A stretch of 18,201 nt of DNA, taken from an uncultured Oscillospiraceae bacterium (GTDB lineage: Bacteria > Bacillota > Clostridia > Oscillospirales > Oscillospiraceae). The stretch is taken from assembly GCA_934631005.1 (NCBI GenBank), contig CAKTXA010000038.1:1-18201 (forward strand). Direction: 5' to 3'. Positions 5,486 to 12,429 of the stretch are shown one piece after another. The translations under genes and the position numbers were made by a program. Each line of letters starts with the position of its first letter. Position 1 is the first letter of the stretch. The notes under the pieces were generated by a model that saw nothing but the letters and a program-made list of their open reading frames with translations, made no database searches and had not been told where the DNA came from.

Positions 5486-7273
5486 TTATCTGTGCTGGTC
5501 GCTGCTGAGCTTGCGCCAGAGGGTGCTGCGGCTGATGCCGAGGCGCTGGGCGGCCTTTTGCTGGTTCATATTCACGTCGTTGAGCACGTAGCGGATCACG
5601 TCCAGCTCGATCTCCGCCAGCGGCTTTGTAAAGTCGAACTGCGTCAGCTGGAACGAATCGTACGTATTCTCGTCGAGCAGCTTGCGCAGGCTCGCGCGGC
5701 TGATATAAAAGCTGCGGCAGTCCGCCACCAGCTGGCGGACGACGTTTTTGAACTGCAGCAGATTCAGCGGCCACGGATAGCTCTGCAGCAGCTCCACCGC
5801 CTTCGGCTCAAAGCCGATGACCTCCCGCCCCAGCTCCTCGCAGCATTGGTTGATATACTCCGCGGCGATGGCAGGGATGTCGTCCGGCCGCTGCGCCAGC
5901 GACGGCAGCGTGACCACCACGTCCGTCAGCTGGATATACAGGTCCTGCAAAAACGTCCCCTGCACGATGCGCTGCGCCAGATTTTCCGACGAGGACGACA
6001 GCAGCAGAAACCGCTGCTTGAGCCGCGTGTCGCGGATGTATTCGCAGAGGATCATCTGCATCTGCGGCGTGAGCAGGTGAATATCCCGCAGATAGAGCGT
6101 GTTGTGCAGCATATTGAGCGGGGAGTGGACGGGCTCGATGAACGACGTCCAGTTCGCCGGATTGAGCTGCTTGCAGTCGATGGTGAGCATGGCGCTTTCG
6201 CCGTAGGCGCTGTTTTTGTGCAGATACATGGCCGCCACGCGCTTGCCTGTGCCGACCGCGCCCTGAATGTAATAGGAAAAGCAGCTGCTCTGCGTGTCCG
6301 GCCGCAGCGATGCCAGCTGCGCCATGCCGGCCCCGCTCAGGTGCAGCAGGCGCAGCTCCTTATCGTAGTTCTCAAACGTCTCATACTGAAAAAAGCTGCT
6401 GCCGAACACCTTGGCGGCGGCGTGGAAGATATAAAACGCGTAGAGCGTCTCCTGATTGTACTCGATGCGCTTACCGGTGATCTGAAAAAGCTGGCGGCCG
6501 TCGCGGCAGACGAATTTGATCTCCCGCTTCTCCTGCAGCCTCTGGATGTTGGCGCTGAACAGCTCCATCATCGAAAACAGGGAAAAATAATTGCCGGAGA
6601 GATTGTGGAACAGCAGATTGCAGTGCCGGTCAAAGATCAGCACCGGCAGCGGCAGCTCGGCGATCACGGCCTTGAAAATGTTCTGGTTTTCGTGATAGCT
6701 GCCGATGTTTTTCAGATAATACAGCGCGTCCTGAAACGCCTTGTGGACGCTCTCACGGCCGGAGGTGATGAGCACGCTCGACGCGCCCAGCGTCTTGGCC
6801 GTGCGCACCGTGACGGCATCGCCGATGAACACGGTGCTGTAGTTGAGCCCGAGCAGCGACGCCATCTTTTCCGCCGCGGCGGTCTCGCTGTCGATCTCCA
6901 CCACGTCATACGGCAGCTGCAAAATGCCCTTGAGCAGCGTGGCGGCGCTGGTGATGTTGGAAAAGCCGAACACGACGAACGGCGCGTTGTACTGCTGCGC
7001 GCGGCGGATGGCGCGGAGCATATCGTAGGCCGACGTCTCGATCTCGATGACCGGCACAGCCGCCACGGATTGCAGCAGCTTCGCCGTGCCGCCGCGCGAG
7101 ATGATCAGATCGTACTTTTTGGCGGAGTAATTGTGCACATATTTGATGGCGTCGCTCAGATCGCCGAGAAAAATATCCGTGTTCATCACGCCGGAAAATT
7201 CCTCCGCCACGTCCTTGAGCGTGTTCTGCAGCTCCGCATACGGCGCGATGGCAACGACCTCCGCTTTTTTCAT
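5486..7273 (-). CDS. PrpR_N / AAA+ / Fis-type regulator lacking the GAFTGA loop
   Basis: A 595-residue regulator with the layout of PrpR-family activators. A PrpR_N sensor domain covers about 5-185 (ISRGGTAKLLQ, ITSGRESV), followed by a PAS-like stretch at about 200-285, an AAA+ domain at about 305-515 and a Fis-type helix-turn-helix at about 555-591 (QQKAAQRLGISRSTLWRKL). Walker A is present (GAVGTGK, 338-344). The GAFTGA loop that contacts sigma-54 is missing: the chain runs from LTIDCKQLN straight to the Walker B region. Walker B itself is LYLRDI instead of LFLDEI. It is therefore unlikely to drive sigma-54 promoters and may act like TyrR, with ordinary RNA polymerase. The start is supported by AGGAGG just upstream. 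It is divergent from the importer/catabolic operon, which it probably controls in response to a small organic acid. Confidence 0.88.
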   Translation of the reverse strand: MKKAEVVAIAPYAELQNTLKDVAEEFSGVMNTDIFLGDLSDAIKYVHNYSAKKYDLIISRGGTAKLLQSVAAVPVIEIETSAYDMLRAIRRAQQYNAPFVVFGFSNITSAATLLKGILQLPYDVVEIDSETAAAEKMASLLGLNYSTVFIGDAVTVRTAKTLGASSVLITSGRESVHKAFQDALYYLKNIGSYHENQNIFKAVIAELPLPVLIFDRHCNLLFHNLSGNYFSLFSMMELFSANIQRLQEKREIKFVCRDGRQLFQITGKRIEYNQETLYAFYIFHAAAKVFGSSFFQYETFENYDKELRLLHLSGAGMAQLASLRPDTQSSCFSYYIQGAVGTGKRVAAMYLHKNSAYGESAMLTIDCKQLNPANWTSFIEPVHSPLNMLHNTLYLRDIHLLTPQMQMILCEYIRDTRLKQRFLLLSSSSENLAQRIVQGTFLQDLYIQLTDVVVTLPSLAQRPDDIPAIAAEYINQCCEELGREVIGFEPKAVELLQSYPWPLNLLQFKNVVRQLVADCRSFYISRASLRKLLDENTYDSFQLTQFDFTKPLAEIELDVIRYVLNDVNMNQQKAAQRLGISRSTLWRKLSSDQHR

Positions 7274-7314
7274 ATCCGTCCCTCCTGCTGTCCGGGCAGC
7301 TTGCCTCTGCCCGC

Positions 7315-7320
7315 ATTATA
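7315..7320 (-). promoter_or_regulatory. -10 element of the regulator gene
   Basis: A perfect TATAAT on the minus strand lies 42 bp before the regulator start codon. The -35 region is poor (TTTCAT at 17 bp) and is covered by the palindrome at 7330-7355. This suggests either dependence on an activator or autoregulation at this site. Confidence 0.6.
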
Positions 7321-7329
7321 GCAGACCGT

Positions 7330-7355
7330 GCGCCAAAATGAAACAGGTTTGGCGC
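7330..7355. promoter_or_regulatory. Palindromic candidate operator, copy 1
   Basis: Perfect 8-bp arms GCGCCAAA (7330-7337) and TTTGGCGC (7348-7355) surround ATGAAACAGG. The core CAAAATGAAACA recurs at 7446-7457, also followed closely by GGCGC. The site covers the -35 position of the regulator promoter. Binding by the adjacent regulator is an inference. Confidence 0.55.
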
Positions 7356-7398
7356 TTTCTCGATCTGCCCGGTTTTCGTTCGATTTTACAGCACCCAT

Positions 7399-7428
7399 CC
7401 CGCGGCCCACTTGGGCCGCGGGCTTTTT
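7399..7428 (+). terminator. Plus-strand intrinsic terminator inside the divergent control region
   Basis: A perfect 11-bp GC-rich stem CCCGCGGCCCA (7399-7409) / TGGGCCGCGGG (7412-7422) is followed by CTTTTTG. The U-tract is on the plus strand only. No gene lies upstream on that strand in this gap, so it may end a short leader or small RNA, or stop transcripts that run antisense through the regulator gene. Confidence 0.7.
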
Positions 7429-7445
7429 GCACCGTGCGGGTGATG

Positions 7446-7466
7446 CAAAATGAAACACTTCGGCGC
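7446..7466. promoter_or_regulatory. Candidate operator, copy 2
   Basis: CAAAATGAAACA followed by CTTC and GGCGC repeats the core of the palindrome at 7330-7355 in direct orientation, 112 bp away. It is about 72 bp upstream of the -35 box of the operon promoter, a usual distance for an activator. It runs into an inverted repeat, GCAAAAGC (7465-7472) / GCTTTTGC (7476-7483), extended by CGGC/GCCG. Confidence 0.5.
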
Positions 7467-7537
7467 AAAAGCACCGCTTTTGCTGCCGCGATTCGGAAAA
7501 GACGTCGCAAAAAGAAGCGTTCTTGCGGGCTAAATCG

Positions 7538-7566
7538 TTGAGAAGCGCCCAGACGGTTGGTATTAT
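7538..7566 (+). promoter_or_regulatory. Promoter of the importer/catabolic operon
   Basis: -35 TTGAGA (7538-7543), exact 17-bp spacer, -10 TATTAT (7561-7566). The predicted start near 7573 leaves a leader of about 130 nt before the first gene. It is a normal sigma-A type promoter, which agrees with a regulator that has lost its sigma-54 contact loop. Confidence 0.75.
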
Positions 7567-7572
7567 GTATAA

Positions 7573-7702
7573 AAACAAGGGCGGATCGCGTCCGTTTTTG
7601 TTCAAAAGAAATAAAACGCGCTGGCGTTTTATGCAGGCGATCCTGTGCGGGCAGAGCCGGGCGGGGGCGTCATCACATCAAAACTTGAAAAGGAGCACGA
7701 AA
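7573..7702 (+). other. Structured 5' leader of the operon
   Basis: The leader holds a wobble-rich hairpin (about 7574-7602, AACAAGGGCGGA with TCCGTTTTTGTT) and a perfect 9-bp hairpin ATAAAACGC (7611-7619) / GCGTTTTAT (7624-7632). I recognise no known riboswitch or T-box. The ribosome binding site AAGGAG (7690-7694 region) is outside both hairpins. Confidence 0.45.
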
Positions 7703-8989
7703 ATGAAAAGAACACTGGCACTCATTCTTGCACTGGCGCTGATGCTCTGCGTATTCGCAGGCTGCGCCGCGAAGCAGACGCCCGCCGCCGATGCGGCTGC
7801 GGACGCCCCGGCATCCACCGAAACGACCGATACGCCCGCCGCCGAGACCCCTGCCGAGGCGAAGGACGTTGTGATCGCGCTCTGCATCCCCCTGTCCGGC
7901 GCGAGCGCGGACGCGGGCCGCATGGCGCAGGACGGCGCGGAGCTGGCCGTCAACTACATCAATGAGCACGGCGGCGTGGCCGCGCTGGGCGGCGCGCAGC
8001 TGAAGCTGAGCGTTTACGACACCACGAGCGACGCCGACCAGGCCAAGAACGTCGTCGAGCGCGCCATCACGGAGGACGGCGTTGTGGCCGTCATCGGCTG
8101 CGGCACCTCGGCGCTGACGCTGCCGTCGATCCCCGCGTGTGAAAAGGCGCAGATCCCGCTCGTCACCTACTCCAACTCCGCAGACCTGACGAACCAGGGC
8201 TATCAGTACATCTTCTCCGTCTCGCCCACGGCGGTGAACGTCGGCTCCGCGACGCCGGAATTTTTGAGCTACCTGAATAACGACGCCGGCTACTCCTTCA
8301 AGAAGGTCGCCATCATCCACGAGGACTCCGACAACGGCAACAGCGTTGCCGAGGGCTATGTGTCCAAGGCCGAGACCTACGGTCTGGAGATCGTGTATAA
8401 CGAGAGCTTCCAGGCGAACCTGACCGACGCCTCCTCCATCGCCACGGCCATCAAGAACTCCGGCGCGGACGTCATCATGGCCTCCTGCAACGTCAACGAC
8501 AACATGCTGCTCGTGAACGCGATGAACGCCATCAACTTTGCCCCCATGTGGCTGGGCGTGTCCTGCTGGGCATCGTTCGGCGAGGACATGGGCGAATATG
8601 CCAACGGCATGGTCGCCAACAGCAACTGGAACTACAAGAGCAGCACCATCCTGAATAACCCCGAATACGTCGCCATCACCGAGTCCTTCGATACGGCCTA
8701 TGCCTACCCGATGGCCGAGCAGTCCGGCTCCGCGTTCGTGTGCGTGAAGCTCATCGCCGACGCGCTGGAGCTGACCGGCACGTATGACACCGTGGCCCTG
8801 CGCGACGCCATCTCCGCCAACACGTTTGAGAGCATGATGCAGCCCGGTCAGATCAAATTTGACGAGAACGGCATCAACACGCTCGCGACCGTGGGCGTCT
8901 GCCAGTGGCAGGACGGCGAGTGCGTGTGTGTCTGGCCGGATGACCTGGCCGGTGCGGCGTTCGTGAACCCCGCCGACTACATCAAATAA
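7703..8989 (+). CDS. Liv-type ABC importer substrate-binding lipoprotein
   Basis: A 428-residue lipoprotein that captures the substrate outside the membrane and delivers it to the permeases encoded next. The signal peptide MKRTLALILALALMLCVFAG is followed by lipidated Cys21. An A/P/T/E-rich linker runs to about residue 52, then a type I periplasmic-binding fold (Peripla_BP_6: VVIALCIPLSGASADAGRMAQDG, VIGCGTSALTLPSIP, VTYSNSADLTNQG). I chose ATG 7703 because AGGAG lies 8 nt upstream and it begins the signal peptide. The open frame extends further left without a site. It is the first gene of the operon, with a 105-bp gap carrying hairpins before the permease. The family is named for leucine/isoleucine/valine, but members bind many amino acids, amides and carboxylates. 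The downstream enzymes point to a hydroxy-acid ligand here. Confidence 0.93.
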   Translation: MKRTLALILALALMLCVFAGCAAKQTPAADAAADAPASTETTDTPAAETPAEAKDVVIALCIPLSGASADAGRMAQDGAELAVNYINEHGGVAALGGAQLKLSVYDTTSDADQAKNVVERAITEDGVVAVIGCGTSALTLPSIPACEKAQIPLVTYSNSADLTNQGYQYIFSVSPTAVNVGSATPEFLSYLNNDAGYSFKKVAIIHEDSDNGNSVAEGYVSKAETYGLEIVYNESFQANLTDASSIATAIKNSGADVIMASCNVNDNMLLVNAMNAINFAPMWLGVSCWASFGEDMGEYANGMVANSNWNYKSSTILNNPEYVAITESFDTAYAYPMAEQSGSAFVCVKLIADALELTGTYDTVALRDAISANTFESMMQPGQIKFDENGINTLATVGVCQWQDGECVCVWPDDLAGAAFVNPADYIK

Positions 8990-9011
8990 GACAGTTCCGC
9001 AAAAAACGGGA

Positions 9012-9078
9012 TCTCTGGCAGTACCGCCCGGTACTGCCAGAGACCGCGTCCTGCGGCCCGCAAAAGCACGCGGGCCGC
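9012..9078 (+). other. Two strong hairpins between binding-protein and permease genes
   Basis: A perfect 14-bp stem TCTCTGGCAGTACC (9012-9025) / GGTACTGCCAGAGA (9030-9043) is followed by a perfect 9-bp stem GCGGCCCGC (9053-9061) / GCGGGCCGC (9070-9078). Neither has a U-tract. Such structures usually protect the upstream mRNA 3' end, so that the binding protein is made in excess over the membrane parts. Confidence 0.75.
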
Positions 9079-9094
9079 ACACGGGAGGAAATAC

Positions 9095-9979
9095 ATGAAT
9101 AACACGGTTTGGATGATACTCCAATCACTGGTCAACGGCGTGATGATGGGCGGCGTATACGCGCTCATCTCCGTGGGCCTGACGATCATCTTCGGCGTGA
9201 TGAAGGTGGTCAACTTTGCACAGGGTGAATACCTTGTGATCGGTATGTACGTAACGCTCGTGCTCTCGCAGCTCACGGGGCTGGAGCCGTATTATCTGCT
9301 CGGCCCGGTCATCATCATCGCCTATGTGATCGGCCATCTGAGCTTCCGGACGGTCGTGCGGCCGCTGCTGGGGCAGAACGGGTCGAACTTCATCATCGCG
9401 ACGATGGGGCTGTCGTTCGTATTTCAGAGCGTGCTGCAGCTCATTTTTACGTCAAACTATCTCTCGGTCGAATCCAGCTACAAGGCCGCGTCCATCCAGC
9501 TGGGCAGCATCTCGCTGTCCACGCCCAAGGTGTTCGCGTTTCTGGCGATGTTCGTGTTCGTCTGCCTTGTGAACTACTTCTTAAAACGGACAGATCTCGG
9601 GCGCTCCATGCGGGCGACCTCTGAAAATACCATGGTGGCGCAGAGCCTCGGCATCAACACCACCCGGATCTACGGCTTTTCCTTCGCCCTCGGCACCACG
9701 TTTGCCGCCATCACGGGCCTGTTCCTCACGCCGATCTATCTCGTCTACCCCACCGTGGGCACCACGTTCAAGTCCATCGCCATGGTCGTGATCGTGATGG
9801 GCGGCCTCGGCAACATCGGCGGCGCGGTGGCCAGCGGCCTGCTGTGCGGCATCGTGGAGGCGCTGGTGGCCACGTTCGTGTCGAACGACCTGTCGCCGGC
9901 GGCGGCGTATCTGCTGCTGATCCTGATTTTGATGTTCAAGCCCCAGGGCCTGTTTGGGAAAGGAGCGAGAACGGCATGA
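9095..9979 (+). CDS. livH: Liv-type ABC importer permease, LivH family
   Basis: A 294-residue integral membrane protein, one of the two different permease subunits of a hydrophobic-amino-acid-type (HAAT) importer. The N-terminus NGVMMGGVYALISVGLTIIF and the following MKVVNFAQGEYLVIGMY are the LivH signature. The conserved cytoplasmic loop appears around residues 165-190 (DLGRSMRATSENTMVAQSLG). GGAGG lies 8 nt before the ATG. The stop codon overlaps the next gene start as ATGA (9976-9979), so translation is probably coupled. Length is normal, with no missing segments. Confidence 0.93.
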   Translation: MNNTVWMILQSLVNGVMMGGVYALISVGLTIIFGVMKVVNFAQGEYLVIGMYVTLVLSQLTGLEPYYLLGPVIIIAYVIGHLSFRTVVRPLLGQNGSNFIIATMGLSFVFQSVLQLIFTSNYLSVESSYKAASIQLGSISLSTPKVFAFLAMFVFVCLVNYFLKRTDLGRSMRATSENTMVAQSLGINTTRIYGFSFALGTTFAAITGLFLTPIYLVYPTVGTTFKSIAMVVIVMGGLGNIGGAVASGLLCGIVEALVATFVSNDLSPAAAYLLLILILMFKPQGLFGKGARTA

Positions 9980-10992
9980 CAGTACAGCAAAAGAAAAAGC
10001 GGACGATCACCGCGGGCGTGCTCGTGCTGCTCGTGGCGCTGCTCGCGGCCTATCCGCAGCTCGTCAGCACGAACTACTATGTGTCCGTGGGCGTGTCATT
10101 TCTGGTGTTCGCGGCGCTCGGCAGCTGCTGGAACATCATCGGCGGCTACGCCGGGCAGACGTGCTGGTGCATGGCGTCGTTCATGGCCATCGGCTCGTAT
10201 ACCGGCTTTATCCTCGATAAGACCTTCGGCATCAGCCCGTGGATCGGGCTGCTCGTGGCGGCGGTCGTCTCGGCACTGGCGGCCTATGTCATCGGCATGA
10301 TCTCCTTCCGCCACCGCGGCGTGTTCTTCTCGCTCATCACCATCGCCTTTACAGAGGTCATCCGCATCCTGCTCATCTACGCAAAGCCGTTTACCGGCGG
10401 CGCGAACGGCCTGTTCGTGACCTACAAGCAGGACAGCCTGCTGCGGCTCACGTTCCGGTCGGACAAGGTGCTGTATTACATCCTGCTGGCGGTGCTGATC
10501 CTGTCGGTGTATGTGTCGTGGAAGGTCAAGACCTCCCGGCTCGGCTACTATCTGCGCGCCATCAGCGCCGATCAGGACGCGGTGGAGTCGCTCGGCATCG
10601 ACTCCTACAAGGTCAAGATGCGCGCGTTTATCATCAGCGCGGTCATGGCGTCGGCCATCGGGCTGTTCTACGCGTATTTCCTGTGCTACATCGACCCCAC
10701 CACCGTCAGCGCGCTGGCCGTGTCGACCAAGATCGGCTCGGTCGCCATCGTGGGCGGCGTCGGCACGCTCTTCGGCCCCGTCATCGGCGCGGCCATCCTC
10801 ATTCCGCTCACGGAGCTGGCGAACGTGCTGCTCGGCTCCACCGGCTCGGGGATGCTGCTGTACGGCGCGGTCTTGATGATCGTCATCATCTTCCGCCCCG
10901 GCGGGGTGATGAGCTTCTTCCAGAAGGATTACGTCCCGCGCCGGATCTTCCCGCGCAGAAAACGAAAGGAGCAGCGCCATGGCAATTCTTGA
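9976..10992 (+). CDS. livM: Liv-type ABC importer permease, LivM family
   Basis: A 338-residue membrane protein, the partner of LivH. Hydrophobic helices begin at about residue 12 (TAGVLVLLVALLAAYP-like region), followed by SCWNIIGGYAGQ, the LivM signature near residue 50, and the cytoplasmic loop YYLRAISADQDAVESLGID near 190-210, which docks on an ATPase. The ATG at 9976 is supported by AGGAG 10 nt upstream and by the ATGA overlap with livH. Upstream in-frame starts lie inside livH and are not needed. The 3' end overlaps the next gene by 14 bp. Confidence 0.93.
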   Translation: MTVQQKKKRTITAGVLVLLVALLAAYPQLVSTNYYVSVGVSFLVFAALGSCWNIIGGYAGQTCWCMASFMAIGSYTGFILDKTFGISPWIGLLVAAVVSALAAYVIGMISFRHRGVFFSLITIAFTEVIRILLIYAKPFTGGANGLFVTYKQDSLLRLTFRSDKVLYYILLAVLILSVYVSWKVKTSRLGYYLRAISADQDAVESLGIDSYKVKMRAFIISAVMASAIGLFYAYFLCYIDPTTVSALAVSTKIGSVAIVGGVGTLFGPVIGAAILIPLTELANVLLGSTGSGMLLYGAVLMIVIIFRPGGVMSFFQKDYVPRRIFPRRKRKEQRHGNS

Positions 10993-11707
10993 GATCCGGG
11001 ATCTTTGCAAATTTTTCGGCGGCGTCAAGGCGGTCAACCACGTGAGCTTCTGCCTGGAGGAGGGCGAGATCCTCGGCCTGATCGGGCCGAACGGCTCCGG
11101 CAAGTCCACGACCGTGAACCTCATCTCCGGCATCTACGCGCCGGACTCCGGCGACGTGATCTATCAGGGCGAGAGCCTGCTGCGCTACTCCATCCCGCAG
11201 CGCTCGCACAAGGGCATCGGCCGCACGTTCCAGACGCCCAAGCCCTTTCTGGGCCTGAGCGTATTCGACAGCGTTTACACCATCGCCCTGCAGTTCGGCA
11301 CCTACCGGCAGGCCGCCGAGCGCACGAACGAGATCCTCAAAATGGCGGAGCTGGACGAGCTGGCGCCGCTCAAATGCGACAAGCTGCCCATCGAAAAGCG
11401 CAAATGGCTGGACATGGCGCGCATCCTCGCCACCTCGCCGAAGGTCATCATGCTCGACGAGGTCATGGCGGGCCTGAACCCGTCGGAGATCGACGAGAGC
11501 ATCGGGCTCATCAAGCGCATCAACGAACAGGGCGTGAGCATCATCTTCATCGAGCACGTCATGCGCGCCGTGACCAGTCTCAGCCACCGCATCGTGGTGC
11601 TGGACGAGGGCAAATTCCTGTGCGAGGGCACGCCGGAGGCCGTTATGAACGACCCGCGCGTCATCGAGGCGTATCTGGGAGGAGGACACAAGCGTGCTGA
11701 ACATTGA
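10979..11707 (+). CDS. livG: Liv-type ABC importer ATPase, LivG family
   Basis: A 242-residue ABC ATPase on the cytoplasmic face, powering the importer together with LivF. Walker A is GPNGSGKS (36-43), the Q-loop Q85 in GRTFQTPKPF, Walker B VIMLDE (156-161) and the switch histidine H193 in IFIEHVM. The signature region is atypical: LPIEKRKWLDMAR (136-148) stands in place of an LSGGQ-type motif, and Walker B is followed by V rather than the usual P (LDEVMAGLNP). LivG proteins are often relaxed in the signature, so the pair probably hydrolyses ATP mainly through composite sites completed by LivF. AAAGGAG precedes the ATG. The gene overlaps both neighbours by 14 bp. Confidence 0.92.
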   Translation: MAILEIRDLCKFFGGVKAVNHVSFCLEEGEILGLIGPNGSGKSTTVNLISGIYAPDSGDVIYQGESLLRYSIPQRSHKGIGRTFQTPKPFLGLSVFDSVYTIALQFGTYRQAAERTNEILKMAELDELAPLKCDKLPIEKRKWLDMARILATSPKVIMLDEVMAGLNPSEIDESIGLIKRINEQGVSIIFIEHVMRAVTSLSHRIVVLDEGKFLCEGTPEAVMNDPRVIEAYLGGGHKRAEH

Positions 11708-12398
11708 GAATATTTCCGCCGGCTACGGCGATCTGCAGGTGCTGTTCGACGTTTCGCTGCACGTGAATGACGGCGAGTGCGTCGCGCTCGTCGGCTCGAA
11801 CGGCGCGGGCAAGACGTCGCTTCTGAGCGTCATCGGCGGGCATCTGCCCGTGATGAACGGCGGCGTGCAGTGGAACGGCACGGAGCTTCTGGACCTGCCC
11901 GCCATGGCGCGCGCCGAGCTCGGCATCGCGCACATCCCGCAGGGCCGCGGCATCCTCGGCACGATGAACGTGATGGATAATCTTCTGCTGGGCGGCTACT
12001 GCAAGCGCGTCAAGGCGCGGCGGCAGCAGAACATCGAGCAGGTATTTAAGCTCTTCCCCAAGCTGCGCGAGCGGCAGAACCAGATCGCGGGGTCGCTGTC
12101 CGGCGGCGAGCAGCAGATGCTCGCCATCGCCCGCGCGCTCGTGATGGAGCCGAAGCTGCTGATGCTGGACGAGCCGTCGCTCGGCCTTGCGCCGATCATT
12201 GTGGAGGAGGTCTTTGACCAGATCGCCAAGATCCGGGACACCGGCGTGTCCATCCTCATCATCGAGCAGAACCTCTCCGCGGCGCTGAGCATCGCGCAGC
12301 GCGGCTACGTGCTGGAAAACGGGCGCGTGGCGCTGGAGGGCAGCAGCGATGAGTTGCAGTCGAATCAGGAGGTCAAGCGCGCCTATCTCGGTATTTGA
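11694..12398 (+). CDS. livF: Liv-type ABC importer ATPase, LivF family
   Basis: A 234-residue ABC ATPase with all motifs intact: Walker A GSNGAGKT (34-41), Q83 in IPQGRGI, signature LSGGEQ (135-140), Walker B LLMLDE (155-160) followed by PSLGLAP, and the switch region IIEQN, where LivF proteins carry Q rather than H. It starts with GTG at 11694, 10 nt after GGAGGAGG, inside the end of livG. It completes a five-gene importer with no missing part. The following gene is only 31 bp downstream with its own AGGAGG. Confidence 0.93.
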   Translation: MLNIENISAGYGDLQVLFDVSLHVNDGECVALVGSNGAGKTSLLSVIGGHLPVMNGGVQWNGTELLDLPAMARAELGIAHIPQGRGILGTMNVMDNLLLGGYCKRVKARRQQNIEQVFKLFPKLRERQNQIAGSLSGGEQQMLAIARALVMEPKLLMLDEPSLGLAPIIVEEVFDQIAKIRDTGVSILIIEQNLSAALSIAQRGYVLENGRVALEGSSDELQSNQEVKRAYLGI

Positions 12399-12429
12399 GC
12401 AGGGCGCATACCCATAGGAGGGAACACAT

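Noticed and set aside
5492..7321. Long open frame on the plus strand opposite the regulator
   Set aside because: Same composition artefact; the minus-strand product has clear PrpR_N, AAA+ and helix-turn-helix motifs and a proper ribosome binding site.
7318..7340. Possible sigma-54 -24/-12 site on the minus strand (TGGCGC...TCTGCT)
   Set aside because: GG and GC have the right spacing, but other positions are weak, such matches are common in GC-rich DNA, it overlaps a perfect TATAAT, and the local regulator lacks GAFTGA.
7523..7702. N-terminal extension of the binding protein from an upstream in-frame start
   Set aside because: It would run through the promoter and place about 60 residues before an obvious lipoprotein signal peptide; AGGAG supports the start at 7703.
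7573..7702. T-box or known riboswitch in the operon leader
   Set aside because: No T-box sequence, no recognisable aptamer core, and no terminator directly before the first gene.
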